Origin: CAVVYW01 sp963752605
GTDB lineage: Bacteria; Actinomycetota; Thermoleophilia; Solirubrobacterales; 70-9
Reading direction: 5' to 3'
NCBI GenBank assembly: GCA_963752605.1
Contig: CAVVYW010000006.1
Coordinates: 434,001 to 498,000, forward strand
DNA: 64,000 bases
The position numbers and the translations under genes are program-made. This document shows positions 9,512 to 17,409 of the stretch, piece by piece (position 1 is the first letter of the stretch; every line of letters starts with the position of its first letter). Under the pieces are notes generated by a model that saw nothing but the letters and a program-made list of their open reading frames with translations, was not told the origin of the DNA and ran no database searches.

Positions 9512-10588
9512 TCACGATGGAGCAGCCGCCTGCCGGTGATTGCCGGTTTCGTGGCCGGCTCGCGAAACTGGTCGGATGGCTTGAAGCATCGCCTGAGTCG
9601 GAAAGCCGAATCGAGCACATCCAGCCAGGAACCCCGTCGCCCAGGCATAGTGCATCGTGATCAGTGCGGCGACGATTCCAACCGTATCTTTCCGCTCGCC
9701 GCGCTTCGTCTGTTTCAGACTCGCAACGAGCAACGCGAGTGCGTACCCGCAGATCCCGAGCCTGGCGGGGAGCGAGATCCGCCGGCTCGATGCGAGGGCC
9801 AGAAGCGTCATGAGTATCAGTGCGGGTGCTGCCAGATGCACTCGACGTAGCGCGTGAGGGTGCCGTTGGGTGGTCTTGGCTCGGTAGTACCCGATGCGCC
9901 AGTACTGACGGGCGAGCCCCCCCGGGGTGTTCCGGGGGATGTAGCGAGCCGCCAGTTCTGGTAACGAAACGATGCGGCAGCCGTCCGCGATCATTCGAGC
10001 GGCAAGCTCGGCGTCCTCGGCCGCGCTGAACTCCTCGTCCCATCCCCCATATCGCTCGAGGAGGGAGCGACGCCAGGCGCCGGCGAAGACTCCGGCATCG
10101 AGCTCGATCTGTTGGGGCACGTCCTCAGCATCCCGCCCAGCCCACTTGGGTGATCCTCCCTGGCCGGGCGAAGTCGCAAGCGCCCTGGCGACCCAGTGAG
10201 ACCACCGGCCGACCGCGATCGGGACAACCGGGCCCGCCACCCATTCAACATCTCCCTCACGGAGGCGCTCAACGGCACACCTGATGTAGTCGGGGGGATA
10301 CAGGGTATGCGCGTCCATCCGCACGATGAACTCTCCACGCGCCTCGCGGAGTCCGATGTTCAGGGCGTGCGGGATCGTCCTCGAGGGGTTGTCGAGCACC
10401 CGTACCCGAGGATCGGCCGAACCCAGCTCCTCGAGCAGCTCCCGGGTCCCATCCTTCGATCCGCCATCGATTAACAAGTACTCGACCTCGCCGTCGAATC
10501 GCTGATTCAGCATCGCTGGCGCGGATTCCGGAAGCCAGCGGCGCTCGTTGAGGATGGGGACAAGCACACTGACATCGATGTCCCGCAT
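9512..10588 (-). CDS. Glycosyltransferase family 2, ExoA-like, with C-terminal membrane segments
   Basis: The product has 358 residues. The N-terminal GT-A domain shows SVLVPILNERRWLPES, the UDP-binding DGGSKDGT, a DxD-equivalent in MDAHTLYPP, and the acceptor-side WDEEFSAAEDAEL. This order is typical of succinoglycan ExoA-type glycosyltransferases. After about residue 260 there are two to three hydrophobic segments that would anchor it to the membrane. It follows the chain-length regulator gene by 11 bp in the same direction, so the two are probably cotranscribed. The acceptor is presumably a polyprenyl-linked intermediate. Confidence 0.85.
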   Translation of the reverse strand: MRDIDVSVLVPILNERRWLPESAPAMLNQRFDGEVEYLLIDGGSKDGTRELLEELGSADPRVRVLDNPSRTIPHALNIGLREARGEFIVRMDAHTLYPPDYIRCAVERLREGDVEWVAGPVVPIAVGRWSHWVARALATSPGQGGSPKWAGRDAEDVPQQIELDAGVFAGAWRRSLLERYGGWDEEFSAAEDAELAARMIADGCRIVSLPELAARYIPRNTPGGLARQYWRIGYYRAKTTQRHPHALRRVHLAAPALILMTLLALASSRRISLPARLGICGYALALLVASLKQTKRGERKDTVGIVAALITMHYAWATGFLAGCARFGFPTQAMLQAIRPVSRAGHETGNHRQAAAPS

Positions 10589-10599
10589 TGTGAAGCTCT

Positions 10600-12075
10600 T
10601 CAGTTAGAACGAGGCGCTCTGGACGGCCTGTCGCCTCGGGCTGCTTTCGCCTTACCGGCACTCCCAGCCTTGTCCGCGCTGAGGGCGTCGTCACTCGCTT
10701 TGGACGGCCCGGCGCTTCGGGCTGCCTTCGGCTTACCGGCGTTCCCAGCTTTGTCCTCGCTGAGGGCGTCGTCGCTGTAGGTAGGTTGGTAGTAGTAGTG
10801 CCGTGAGCGGCGGCGACCCGCCTGGTTTGTCACTCGGTTCAGGACAACCCCGAAGACGTTGACGTCGATCACGGACAGGTCCTCGAGCATCTCCTCAATC
10901 TCCGAGGGGGAGCGACGCTTCATGTCGATCACCACGATCACGGCGTCAACCTGAGACGCGATGAACGTCACCTCGGCGGCGAGCATCGGCGCAGTGTCGA
11001 TCAACACCGTCTCGGTCCGACGGCGGTCAGCCAGCAGGTCCGGGAGAGCTTTCGCCAGTGGGGCCGCCGGATGACCATGGGCATTACCGGCGGTTATTAC
11101 CTGAAGGGCGGGCAGCTTCGTCCTCTGGCGGACGGTCTTGGGCAGGGTTGAGCGCGCAACCTCGGCCACCCCTGGCGCCTGGTTGACGTTCAGTGCGAGG
11201 TCCAGCTCTGAGTGCCGCAGATCGCAGTCGATCGCAAGGACACTCCGACCCATGCTGGCGAGAGCCCAAGCGAGGTTGGCGGTCACGCTCGTCTTGCCCT
11301 CCTCGGCATCCCAGGACACGATCGCGACCACCATGGGCTCCGGGGCGAGGACCTCGAAGTTGGCCTGCAAGCGTTGATAGGCCTCGAGCACCTCCGGGGG
11401 CAAGCCCGTCTCGAAGAGCGCGGGGGTGGTCGGAATGAAGCGTTCCGCCGGAACCTCGGTCAGCACCGTGAGTCCGAATCTGTCACGTATCAGCGCCGCT
11501 CCGGCGAGTCGCCTGCGAATCGTGTGCGCTGCGAGCGCGGCAAACACGGCGAGGATGCCGCCAAGGGTGATCGACCCCAGCACGATCGGGAGATTGCGTT
11601 TGGCCGCCAGGGATTCAGGCGGGGTCGGCGGGTTCACCGCTGAGATCTCCAGCTGGTCTGAGACGGGATCCGCCTCCAGCTGGTCGGAGGCGCTCTCAGC
11701 TGCCGGTCTCACCGCGTCGGCATCGGTGGAGCGGCTCTTGATCTCCACCACCGCGGTGCCGGGCTCGGACTCCGCGGTGAACTCGATATCGGCGTCTTCG
11801 ACCTGCTCCGGAAGCTGATCTTCGACCGCGTCCGCGAAGCTCTCGGACTCGACTCTCTGGATCACCGGGGGGACCAGCACCTGGGCCACTTCCGCTGGGC
11901 CGAAGATGATCTCACCGTTCCCCTCCGTGAACTGCGCCAGCACGACCACCTCCGACTCGTAGCGCGAGGACGGCAGGAATGCGGCTGCCAACCCGATAGT
12001 GGTGATCAGCGCGAAGATGGAGAGAGCGAGCCACTTGAAGCGTCGCAGCGCCGCGGTCAGATCGATGAGGGTCAT
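10600..12075 (-). CDS. Polysaccharide chain-length determinant fused to BY-kinase-like ATPase (Wzc type)
   Basis: The 491-residue protein has a Wzz-like N-terminal part: a membrane helix near residues 12-35, an extracytoplasmic region, and a second helix near 165-190. A cytoplasmic P-loop domain follows. The Walker A reads SWDAEEGKTS, keeping the GKT but lacking the usual first Gly. Walker A' is AIDCDLRHSE and Walker B is VLIDTAPML. After the ATPase a short Tyr cluster (RHYYYQPTY) precedes a Lys/Ala-rich tail made of two imperfect copies of a 27-residue unit. Tyrosine kinases of this family autophosphorylate a C-terminal Tyr cluster to control polymer length, so this cluster is the likely site. 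It heads an operon with the GT2 gene. Confidence 0.85.
   Translation of the reverse strand: MTLIDLTAALRRFKWLALSIFALITTIGLAAAFLPSSRYESEVVVLAQFTEGNGEIIFGPAEVAQVLVPPVIQRVESESFADAVEDQLPEQVEDADIEFTAESEPGTAVVEIKSRSTDADAVRPAAESASDQLEADPVSDQLEISAVNPPTPPESLAAKRNLPIVLGSITLGGILAVFAALAAHTIRRRLAGAALIRDRFGLTVLTEVPAERFIPTTPALFETGLPPEVLEAYQRLQANFEVLAPEPMVVAIVSWDAEEGKTSVTANLAWALASMGRSVLAIDCDLRHSELDLALNVNQAPGVAEVARSTLPKTVRQRTKLPALQVITAGNAHGHPAAPLAKALPDLLADRRRTETVLIDTAPMLAAEVTFIASQVDAVIVVIDMKRRSPSEIEEMLEDLSVIDVNVFGVVLNRVTNQAGRRRSRHYYYQPTYSDDALSEDKAGNAGKPKAARSAGPSKASDDALSADKAGSAGKAKAARGDRPSRAPRSN
10621..10775 (-). repeat. Two tandem imperfect 81-bp repeats in the kinase C-terminal tail
   Basis: Bases 10621-10694 and 10702-10775 match closely with an 81-base offset. 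Each encodes a version of the unit DDALSxDKAGxAGKxKAAR. The copies differ at scattered positions but stay in frame, so the repeat lengthens the basic tail of the Wzc-type kinase by one unit. Confidence 0.85.
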
Positions 12076-12222
12076 TTCAGAAGCTCCGCGTGGTAGTTCC
12101 CCGTGCCGCGGACAGCCGGCGACCTCGCCACGCCCGGCACCTGAGTGGGGGAATGTTGACAGAGAGGGTCGCAGCTTTCGGGGTCAAGGCTTGCGGCTGG
12201 ATCTTCAACTGCGGTTCCTCTT

Positions 12223-12714
12223 TCACGGTGCCTGACCCGCCTCGAGGTGCGAGCGCATCTTCTCGAGGGCCCGGTAGACCCGGCCCTCGACCGTGGTCAG
12301 CGGCAGCTTCAGCAGGCGTGCGATCTCCGGCACCGTGAGATCGGCGCCGAAGCGCAGGGCGATCGCCTCGCGCTCCTCCGGGCTGAGGACGGCGAGCGCG
12401 CTCTGCACGTCGTGATGCGCCTCGGCGGACTCGATCCCCCCTCTCGCCTCGGGCTCGCCGGAGCGCTCCCGGGCACGGCGCTCCGCGTCGCGCCGCCGCA
12501 GCTCGTCGACCACCAGGTTGCGCGCGATCGCGTACAGCCAGCCGCGCTCGCCGCCCTTGAGGCGGTTGAAGCGGCGGCGGGCCCGGTAGGCGCGCTCGAA
12601 GGTGGCCGAGACGACGTCCTCGGCCATCGCGCGATCGCCGCCCCGGTAGACGAGGTAGGCGAAAAGTGCGTCCGCGTGCTCATCGAAGAGGCGGGCGAAC
12701 TGCTCATCCTTCAT
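12223..12714 (-). CDS. ECF-type RNA polymerase sigma factor
   Basis: The product is about 163 residues from the ATG at 12714 (an upstream in-frame GTG at 12726 is also possible). Region 2 is clear: FARLFDEHADALFAYLVYR, then AEDVVSATFERAYR and the -10 recognition stretch GWLYAIARNLVVDELRRR. Region 4 follows with LSPEEREAIALRFGADLTVPE and a helix-turn-helix ending in TTVEGRVYRALEKM. It directs RNA polymerase to specific promoters. It lies upstream of the Wzc-type gene and divergent from a membrane protein whose N-terminus could act as its anti-sigma factor. The divergent gap of about 56 bp must hold both promoters; a GGAAAG at 12736-12741 is a possible ECF-type -35 box, but no convincing -10 fits. 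Confidence 0.92.
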   Translation of the reverse strand: MKDEQFARLFDEHADALFAYLVYRGGDRAMAEDVVSATFERAYRARRRFNRLKGGERGWLYAIARNLVVDELRRRDAERRARERSGEPEARGGIESAEAHHDVQSALAVLSPEEREAIALRFGADLTVPEIARLLKLPLTTVEGRVYRALEKMRSHLEAGQAP

Positions 12715-12770
12715 AGGCGCGGGCACCCCCTGTCAGGAAAGTGCCTCCTCGTCCGTATTAGGGGTTGATG

Positions 12771-13301
12771 ATGAACGATCACGGCAACCTTCCAGACGAC
12801 CTGGCGAGCATCGCCAGTCGGCTCGAGGCTGAGCGACCCGTGCCGACCGGCGAGGAGCTTGAGCGGGTCCGGCAACGGGCAATGGGAGCACGCGCCGGAT
12901 CGCCTCGAAGTCCAAGGAAAGGCAGGGTAGGAACCACGATGAAGCCTCGATTCGCCATCCTCTCGATGCTGGCCACCGGAATCCTTCTGATGGGGGCCGG
13001 GACCGGCCTCGCAATCTCGGGGATCTCGAGCAGCGACAACGCAAGCGTCGCGCAGTACCCGGTCGCCACCGCTCCCGGTAGCGGAGTCGCGGGGCAACAG
13101 CAGGGCGGGAAGGGCGGCGGCGTCGGCTCGCTCGACGATCAAGGTGGCGCGGCGGGAGAGGCCCGTCAGCTCGCAGTCACCGGCGACGACGGCTCTCTGC
13201 CAGTCACCGGTTTCGCGGCGATCCCGGTCATCTTCGCCGGTCTGGGGCTGCTCGTCGCCGGTCTGGTCATCCGTCGGCGCACCGCGTCGACCGACGCCTA
13301 G
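12771..13301 (+). CDS. Membrane protein with anti-sigma-like N-terminus and LPxTG-type sorting signal
   Basis: I take the third of three consecutive start-like codons (TTG 12765, ATG 12768, ATG 12771) because it is best spaced from AGGGG; the product is 176 residues. Residues 1-50 are charged and soluble (LASIASRLEAERPVPTGEE), as in short anti-sigma factors. A membrane helix (FAILSMLATGILLMGAGTG) follows near 57-75, and then a Gly/Gln-rich low-complexity stretch. The C-terminus has LPVTG, a hydrophobic helix and RRR, the layout of a sortase substrate. The divergent ECF sigma gene makes a sigma/anti-sigma pair plausible, but no recognised zinc anti-sigma motif (HxxxCxxC) is present, so this is inference. 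Confidence 0.7.
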   Translation: MNDHGNLPDDLASIASRLEAERPVPTGEELERVRQRAMGARAGSPRSPRKGRVGTTMKPRFAILSMLATGILLMGAGTGLAISGISSSDNASVAQYPVATAPGSGVAGQQQGGKGGGVGSLDDQGGAAGEARQLAVTGDDGSLPVTGFAAIPVIFAGLGLLVAGLVIRRRTASTDA

Positions 13302-13326
13302 CCCAGAGCGCACTACCTGCACGACC

Positions 13327-15318
13327 TCATGGGAGCAGCAGGGGGGCGGTTCGTCCAGCCGCCCTCCACTGCCCCTCTTCATCCGTGCGGAGTCGCAGCT
13401 CGAGGTCGCGCACCCGGCCATCGAGGGGGTTGAGCTCGCGGGCCCGCCGGATCGCGGCTCGCGGGTCGTTGCCGGCAACCGCCTGGACCACGGCCAGGTC
13501 ATAGTGGAACTCCCAGTTGCGCGGGTCGCGCTCGATCGCCTCCCGCGCCATTCGCTCGGCAAGCTCGGCGCGTCCCCCCCTCGAGTTGCAGTAGGCGAGC
13601 AGCTCGAACGGCTCCGCCCGGGCCGAAAGCGCGTCGAGCGAGTCCAGGGCCGCATCGATGGTCTCCGCGCAGTCACCTTCACGAATCGCGTCAACGCTCG
13701 CGTCGAGCCGGGACTGCGAGGTCACGATCGAGAACGGGGTGAGGGCGGCGATCAGCACCCCGATGCCGATCAGGACCCGCACCAGGCGCGCTGGATCCTG
13801 CACCCGAGCCCTATCTGAGGCCAGGGCGGCTCCACCGAGCGCGAATGGGATGATCGTCACCGTCGGCAGCTCCCAGTCCCAGTCGATCCCGGCGTGCACT
13901 CCCCAGGCGGCGATCACCGCGATGATCCCGGCGTAGAGCGCTCGATCCGGACCGCGGCAGCGACGGGCCGTCCCGACCAGCAGGGTTCCGACCGCGGCCA
14001 GCACCAACAGCAGTCCCACGAGCCCCAGCTCCGCCAGCGTCTCCAGGTAGAGGGAGTGGGCGTCAATCACGGTGAAGTCGATCGGCCGGTCCTGGGCCCA
14101 GAGCAGCACGAATGTGCCGGCGCCCTTTCCGGCCAGAATGCCCTCCTGCCAGGCGTCGACCGCGACGCTCCAATGGTCGGCGCGGTTGTTCGAGACGTCG
14201 GTGAGCCGGGTCCGGACGTCCTCGGGGTCACTCGCGACGTCCCCTCCCTCGAGGAACCGGTCGACCTGACGCTCGATCGCGCCGGGGGCATCGAGTGCCG
14301 CAACGCTGATCACCAGCACCGCCGAGGCGGCGATCGCCGCGGCGGCCAGCGCCGGACGCCGGACCCCCTCGGGCAGGCGGATTTCGGCCAGCCGCTCGTC
14401 TAGGGACAGCAACAGCGCCTGCAGGGTGCCCGCGACAGCCATGGCGGCAAGCAGGACGAAGAAGACGGTCCGTCCCTGATCAACCCCCTCCGAGCCGGCG
14501 AAATCCGCCGACGCCACCACGTCGGCCTGATAGCAGACGACCAGGGCGACCGCCATCGGAGGCGCCACCGCAAGCACGGTCGTGAGCAGCCCCCGCGGGC
14601 GGCCGACCAGCGCGAACACCGCCAGCCCCAGGACCGTCGCGGCGATCGCACCCCGCGAGAAGCTGAAGAGGAGGGCCGCGGCCAGCGGCACGAGCAGCGA
14701 CGCCGCGACGGGACGCGCGACCTTCGGCTGGAGACGATCGCTCGCAACCGCGAGGGCGAGGATGATGCCCAGGCCGGCGACGATGCCGAGGCCATTCCAA
14801 TAGGTGAGGGGGTGACTGAGCCGGTCAGCGCCCTGTGCCGCCGGATTGGTGGGGAAAACCTCGGGCAGGATCCGGGTGAGCAGCCCGGCGCCGACGATCA
14901 ACACGATCGCGATCCCGATCGCCCAGACCAGGGCCTCGACCCGCCGTCGCGATCGCCGCCGCAGCCCTACCAGCACGAGCACCGAGAGATAGACGAGAAC
15001 ACGGTCGAACTCGAGCAGGGCGCGCACCGCGGAGTCCGACCAGAGCTGAGACAGGAGGATCCAGGCGCCGAGGGCGCCGAGGGCGCCGCTGGCCAGGGCG
15101 ACGGCGAGGTTGACGCCAGCGACCGGGTGCCTGGCGGTCAGGATCCGCAGCCCCAGGACCCCGAGCAGGATGAGGGCGGCCACGGCCGTGCCGCCGGCGA
15201 AGAACCCTCCCGCCGAGAAGCCCACGTAGAGGAGAACCGCGGCCGGCGCCAGCACCACCGCTCCGGCACTGAGCCGGTCAGGCCAACCAGAGCTTGCATC
15301 CCGCCGCGCGCATGGCAT
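13327..15318 (-). CDS. O-antigen ligase family membrane protein with C-terminal TPR domain
   Basis: This 663-residue protein has about 11-13 hydrophobic segments over the first 530 residues. The periplasmic loop holds NNRADHWSVAVDAWQEGIL with GAGTFVLLWAQD, and later DAHSLYLETLAELG, matching the ligase family signature (Arg/Trp, then H-S). The last ~120 residues are soluble and helical (SLDALSARAEPFELLAYCNS, ELAERMAREAIERDPRNWEF), consistent with tetratricopeptide repeats. It differs from the shorter ligase-like protein at 6750, so the locus has two candidates for polymerase and ligase functions. It ends close to the convergent LPxTG gene. Confidence 0.82.
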   Translation of the reverse strand: MPCARRDASSGWPDRLSAGAVVLAPAAVLLYVGFSAGGFFAGGTAVAALILLGVLGLRILTARHPVAGVNLAVALASGALGALGAWILLSQLWSDSAVRALLEFDRVLVYLSVLVLVGLRRRSRRRVEALVWAIGIAIVLIVGAGLLTRILPEVFPTNPAAQGADRLSHPLTYWNGLGIVAGLGIILALAVASDRLQPKVARPVAASLLVPLAAALLFSFSRGAIAATVLGLAVFALVGRPRGLLTTVLAVAPPMAVALVVCYQADVVASADFAGSEGVDQGRTVFFVLLAAMAVAGTLQALLLSLDERLAEIRLPEGVRRPALAAAAIAASAVLVISVAALDAPGAIERQVDRFLEGGDVASDPEDVRTRLTDVSNNRADHWSVAVDAWQEGILAGKGAGTFVLLWAQDRPIDFTVIDAHSLYLETLAELGLVGLLLVLAAVGTLLVGTARRCRGPDRALYAGIIAVIAAWGVHAGIDWDWELPTVTIIPFALGGAALASDRARVQDPARLVRVLIGIGVLIAALTPFSIVTSQSRLDASVDAIREGDCAETIDAALDSLDALSARAEPFELLAYCNSRGGRAELAERMAREAIERDPRNWEFHYDLAVVQAVAGNDPRAAIRRARELNPLDGRVRDLELRLRTDEEGQWRAAGRTAPLLLP

Positions 15319-15327
15319 CTTCCGACC

Positions 15328-15507
15328 CTACAGGCAACGTTTGATGCCGAGGATCCCGCCGCTCTCGCCGACGCCGTTCACCGGCTGCGCGACGACGCCG
15401 GTCTGCGCCGGCGGCTGTCGGAGCACGGCCGCGCCTTCGCGACCGAGAACCGCCGCGAGCGGGGGGCGGAGCGCCTCGAGCGGGTGCTCGAGGCCGGGTC
15501 GCCGGTT
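15328..15507 (+). pseudogene. Remnant of a GT4 glycosyltransferase C-terminus
   Basis: One plus-strand frame reads ATFDAEDPAALADAVHRLRD, then LRRRLSEHGRAFATENR, then ERLERVLEAG. This is the standard C-terminal end of GT4 enzymes (the D-x-xAL-A-xAI helix followed by the R-x-LxxxGR helix). No N-terminal or donor-binding part precedes it, because the start codon of the minus-strand O-antigen-ligase-like gene lies only a few bases upstream. No stop occurs in this frame before 15900. It is either a deletion remnant or a sign of an assembly misjoin at about 15,325. Confidence 0.6.
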
Positions 15508-15516
15508 AGCCCCGGA

Positions 15517-16236
15517 TCAGCCCCCCAGTTGTGGCAGGCCCCGCTCGCGGGCGTGCTTGAGGTCGGCGGGCGTGCCGATGTCGAGCACCGGGGCCTCGAG
15601 GTGATGCGCGCGCAGCTCGAGCCCCTCGTCGAGCGCCGCCGGGAGGAGGTCGAAGCCGAAGTCGAGGGGGGGCTCGCGCTCCTCCCAACCAGCGAGCCAG
15701 TCGCGCTCGACGATGTAGATGCCGGCATTGACCCAGCCGGAGGTGCGCTCGGGATCCTTCTCGACGAAGGCCGTAACCCGCGAGTTGGAGAGCTCGAGCA
15801 CGCCCTTCTGCTGGGCGCGGTCGCTGTGGTAGGTGGCGATCGTGGCCACCGGCCGGTGGCGGCTGTGGAGCTCCGCCATCGGCTCGAGGTCCTCGCCTGA
15901 GATCACGTCGCCGTAGACGATCACGATCGGACCGGGCTCGAACAGACGCAGGGCGTTGAGCACGCCGCCGGCTGTTCCGAGCGGGTCGGGCTCCCTCACC
16001 ACCCGAAGCTCGGGCGGCCCCTGCTGGGCTGCGGCGAACCGCTCGAGCTGCTCGGCCAGGTGGGAGGCGTTCACGACCACGCGCCCGACTCCCTGGCCGC
16101 CGAGGTAGCGAAGCTGGTGCGCGAGCAGCGGCTCGCCCCCGACCTCGATAAGAGCCTTCGCCGTGCGCTCTCCGAGGGCGCCGAGCCGGGTGCCGCGGCC
16201 CGCGGCGAGCACCATTGCCTGCTCGGGGAGCGCCAC
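15517..16236 (-). CDS. hddC: Nucleotidyltransferase, probable heptose-1-phosphate guanylyltransferase
   Basis: The family motif QAMVLAAGRGTRLG must lie near the N-terminus, so I start at the GTG at 16236, giving about 239 residues. The open frame extends far upstream only as antisense to the epimerase. Sugar-1-phosphate nucleotidyltransferase features include the Lys of ERTAKALIEVGG, the DPLGTAGGVLNA loop, and VYGDVISGEDL with the catalytic aspartate. It ends in a short beta-helical tail with LDIGTPADLKHARE. Size and sequence fit the HddC/mannose-1-phosphate guanylyltransferase group. Its closeness to gmhA, gmhB and hddA suggests it makes GDP-D-glycero-alpha-D-manno-heptose. A role as a glucose- or MurNAc-1-phosphate nucleotidyltransferase cannot be excluded. 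Confidence 0.78.
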   Translation of the reverse strand: MALPEQAMVLAAGRGTRLGALGERTAKALIEVGGEPLLAHQLRYLGGQGVGRVVVNASHLAEQLERFAAAQQGPPELRVVREPDPLGTAGGVLNALRLFEPGPIVIVYGDVISGEDLEPMAELHSRHRPVATIATYHSDRAQQKGVLELSNSRVTAFVEKDPERTSGWVNAGIYIVERDWLAGWEEREPPLDFGFDLLPAALDEGLELRAHHLEAPVLDIGTPADLKHARERGLPQLGG

Positions 16237-16287
16237 GCGCGGCAGGTTAATGCGGGTAGGGGGACGCCCTCTGTAGGTTGCCGGGCG

Positions 16288-17220
16288 ATGCGAAGTGCGA
16301 TCGTCACCGGCGGGGCGGGCTTCGTCGGCTCCCACGTCGCCGATCGACTGCTCGCCGACGGCTCGCGCGTGGTGGCCGTCGACGATCTCTCGACCGGCCG
16401 GCCTGACCGTGTCCCGGACGCAGCCGACTTCGAGGAGGTCGACATCGTCGACCTCGACGCCCTCCGCGGGGTGGCCGAGAAGGCTCGGCCCGAGGCGATA
16501 TTCCACCTCGGGGCCCAGTCGATGGTGACGATCTCGGTCAAGGACCCCGGGCGCGACCTCGACATCAACGTCAGGGGGACCCTCAACGTCGCCCAGGTGG
16601 CGCGCGAGCTGCGGATCCCGGTCGTCTTCTCCTCCACCGGAGGCGCCCTCTACGGGAACGAGGCGCCGATCCCGACCCCGGAGACCCAGCCGCCACGGCC
16701 GGTGGCGCCCTACGGGGCCTCGAAGTGGGCGGGTGAGGCCTACCTGATCACCTGGGCGACCGCCGACGGCCTCCCGCACGCGATCTGCAGGCTCGGCAAC
16801 GTCTACGGCCCGCGCCAGAGCCCCCACGGCGAGGCCGGGGTAGTGGCGATCTTCAGCTATCGCATCTGGTCCGGCCAGCGGGCGACCCTGTTCGGGCACG
16901 GCAGGGCGAGCCGGGACTACGTCCACGTTGACGACGTCGTGGAGGCGATGATGCGGGCGGCCGGGGTCCACGGCGTCTTCAACATCTCGGCGGGCCGGGA
17001 GGTCCCCGTGAGCGAGATCTTCGAGCTGGTCCGCGACGCGGCTGGGGTCGAGAGCGAGCCGGAGCTAGCCCCCCTGCGGGAGGGGGAGCTCGAGCGTTCC
17101 TGCATGGACCCCGCCGCGGCCGCCGAGAGGCTCGGCTGGCGGGCCGAGGTCCCGCTCGACCGTGGGATCGCGGAGACCTATCGCGCGCTGGTCGCCGAGT
17201 TCGAGGCGGCCGAGGGTTGA
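16288..17220 (+). CDS. NAD-dependent sugar-nucleotide epimerase/dehydratase (GalE-like)
   Basis: The ATG at 16288 puts the Rossmann motif TGGAGFVGSHVADRL at residue 7, as the family requires; longer in-frame starts upstream run antisense to the nucleotidyltransferase. The 310-residue enzyme has VVAVDDLSTGR for NAD binding, the catalytic triad as SSTGGALYG and YGASK, and the substrate region RLGNVYGPRQSP. It is likely to epimerise or modify an NDP-sugar. Given the adjoining heptose genes, a GDP-heptose derivative is one possible substrate and UDP-glucose/galactose another. It is divergent from hddC with a gap of about 51 bp. Confidence 0.88.
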   Translation: MRSAIVTGGAGFVGSHVADRLLADGSRVVAVDDLSTGRPDRVPDAADFEEVDIVDLDALRGVAEKARPEAIFHLGAQSMVTISVKDPGRDLDINVRGTLNVAQVARELRIPVVFSSTGGALYGNEAPIPTPETQPPRPVAPYGASKWAGEAYLITWATADGLPHAICRLGNVYGPRQSPHGEAGVVAIFSYRIWSGQRATLFGHGRASRDYVHVDDVVEAMMRAAGVHGVFNISAGREVPVSEIFELVRDAAGVESEPELAPLREGELERSCMDPAAAAERLGWRAEVPLDRGIAETYRALVAEFEAAEG

Positions 17221-17409
17221 GGCGTCACCACGACGGGCTCTTCTACGAGGCACAGAGCGGGAGATCCTCGGCAAGGGCCGTAGCGAGGCCCTGCGTGAGG
17301 CGTTCGCCACAGAGCCGGCCGAGGAGCTGAAGGAGCAGGAGAGCGACCTAGCTGGAGCTGGGCTCCAGGAGGAGCATCCCTATGGCCACGACGAGGACGC
17401 TAGGGCGGC

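Noticed and set aside
16237..16971. N-terminal extension of the nucleotidyltransferase to 484 residues
   Set aside because: The extra part is antisense to the epimerase and the nucleotidyltransferase motif must be near the N-terminus.
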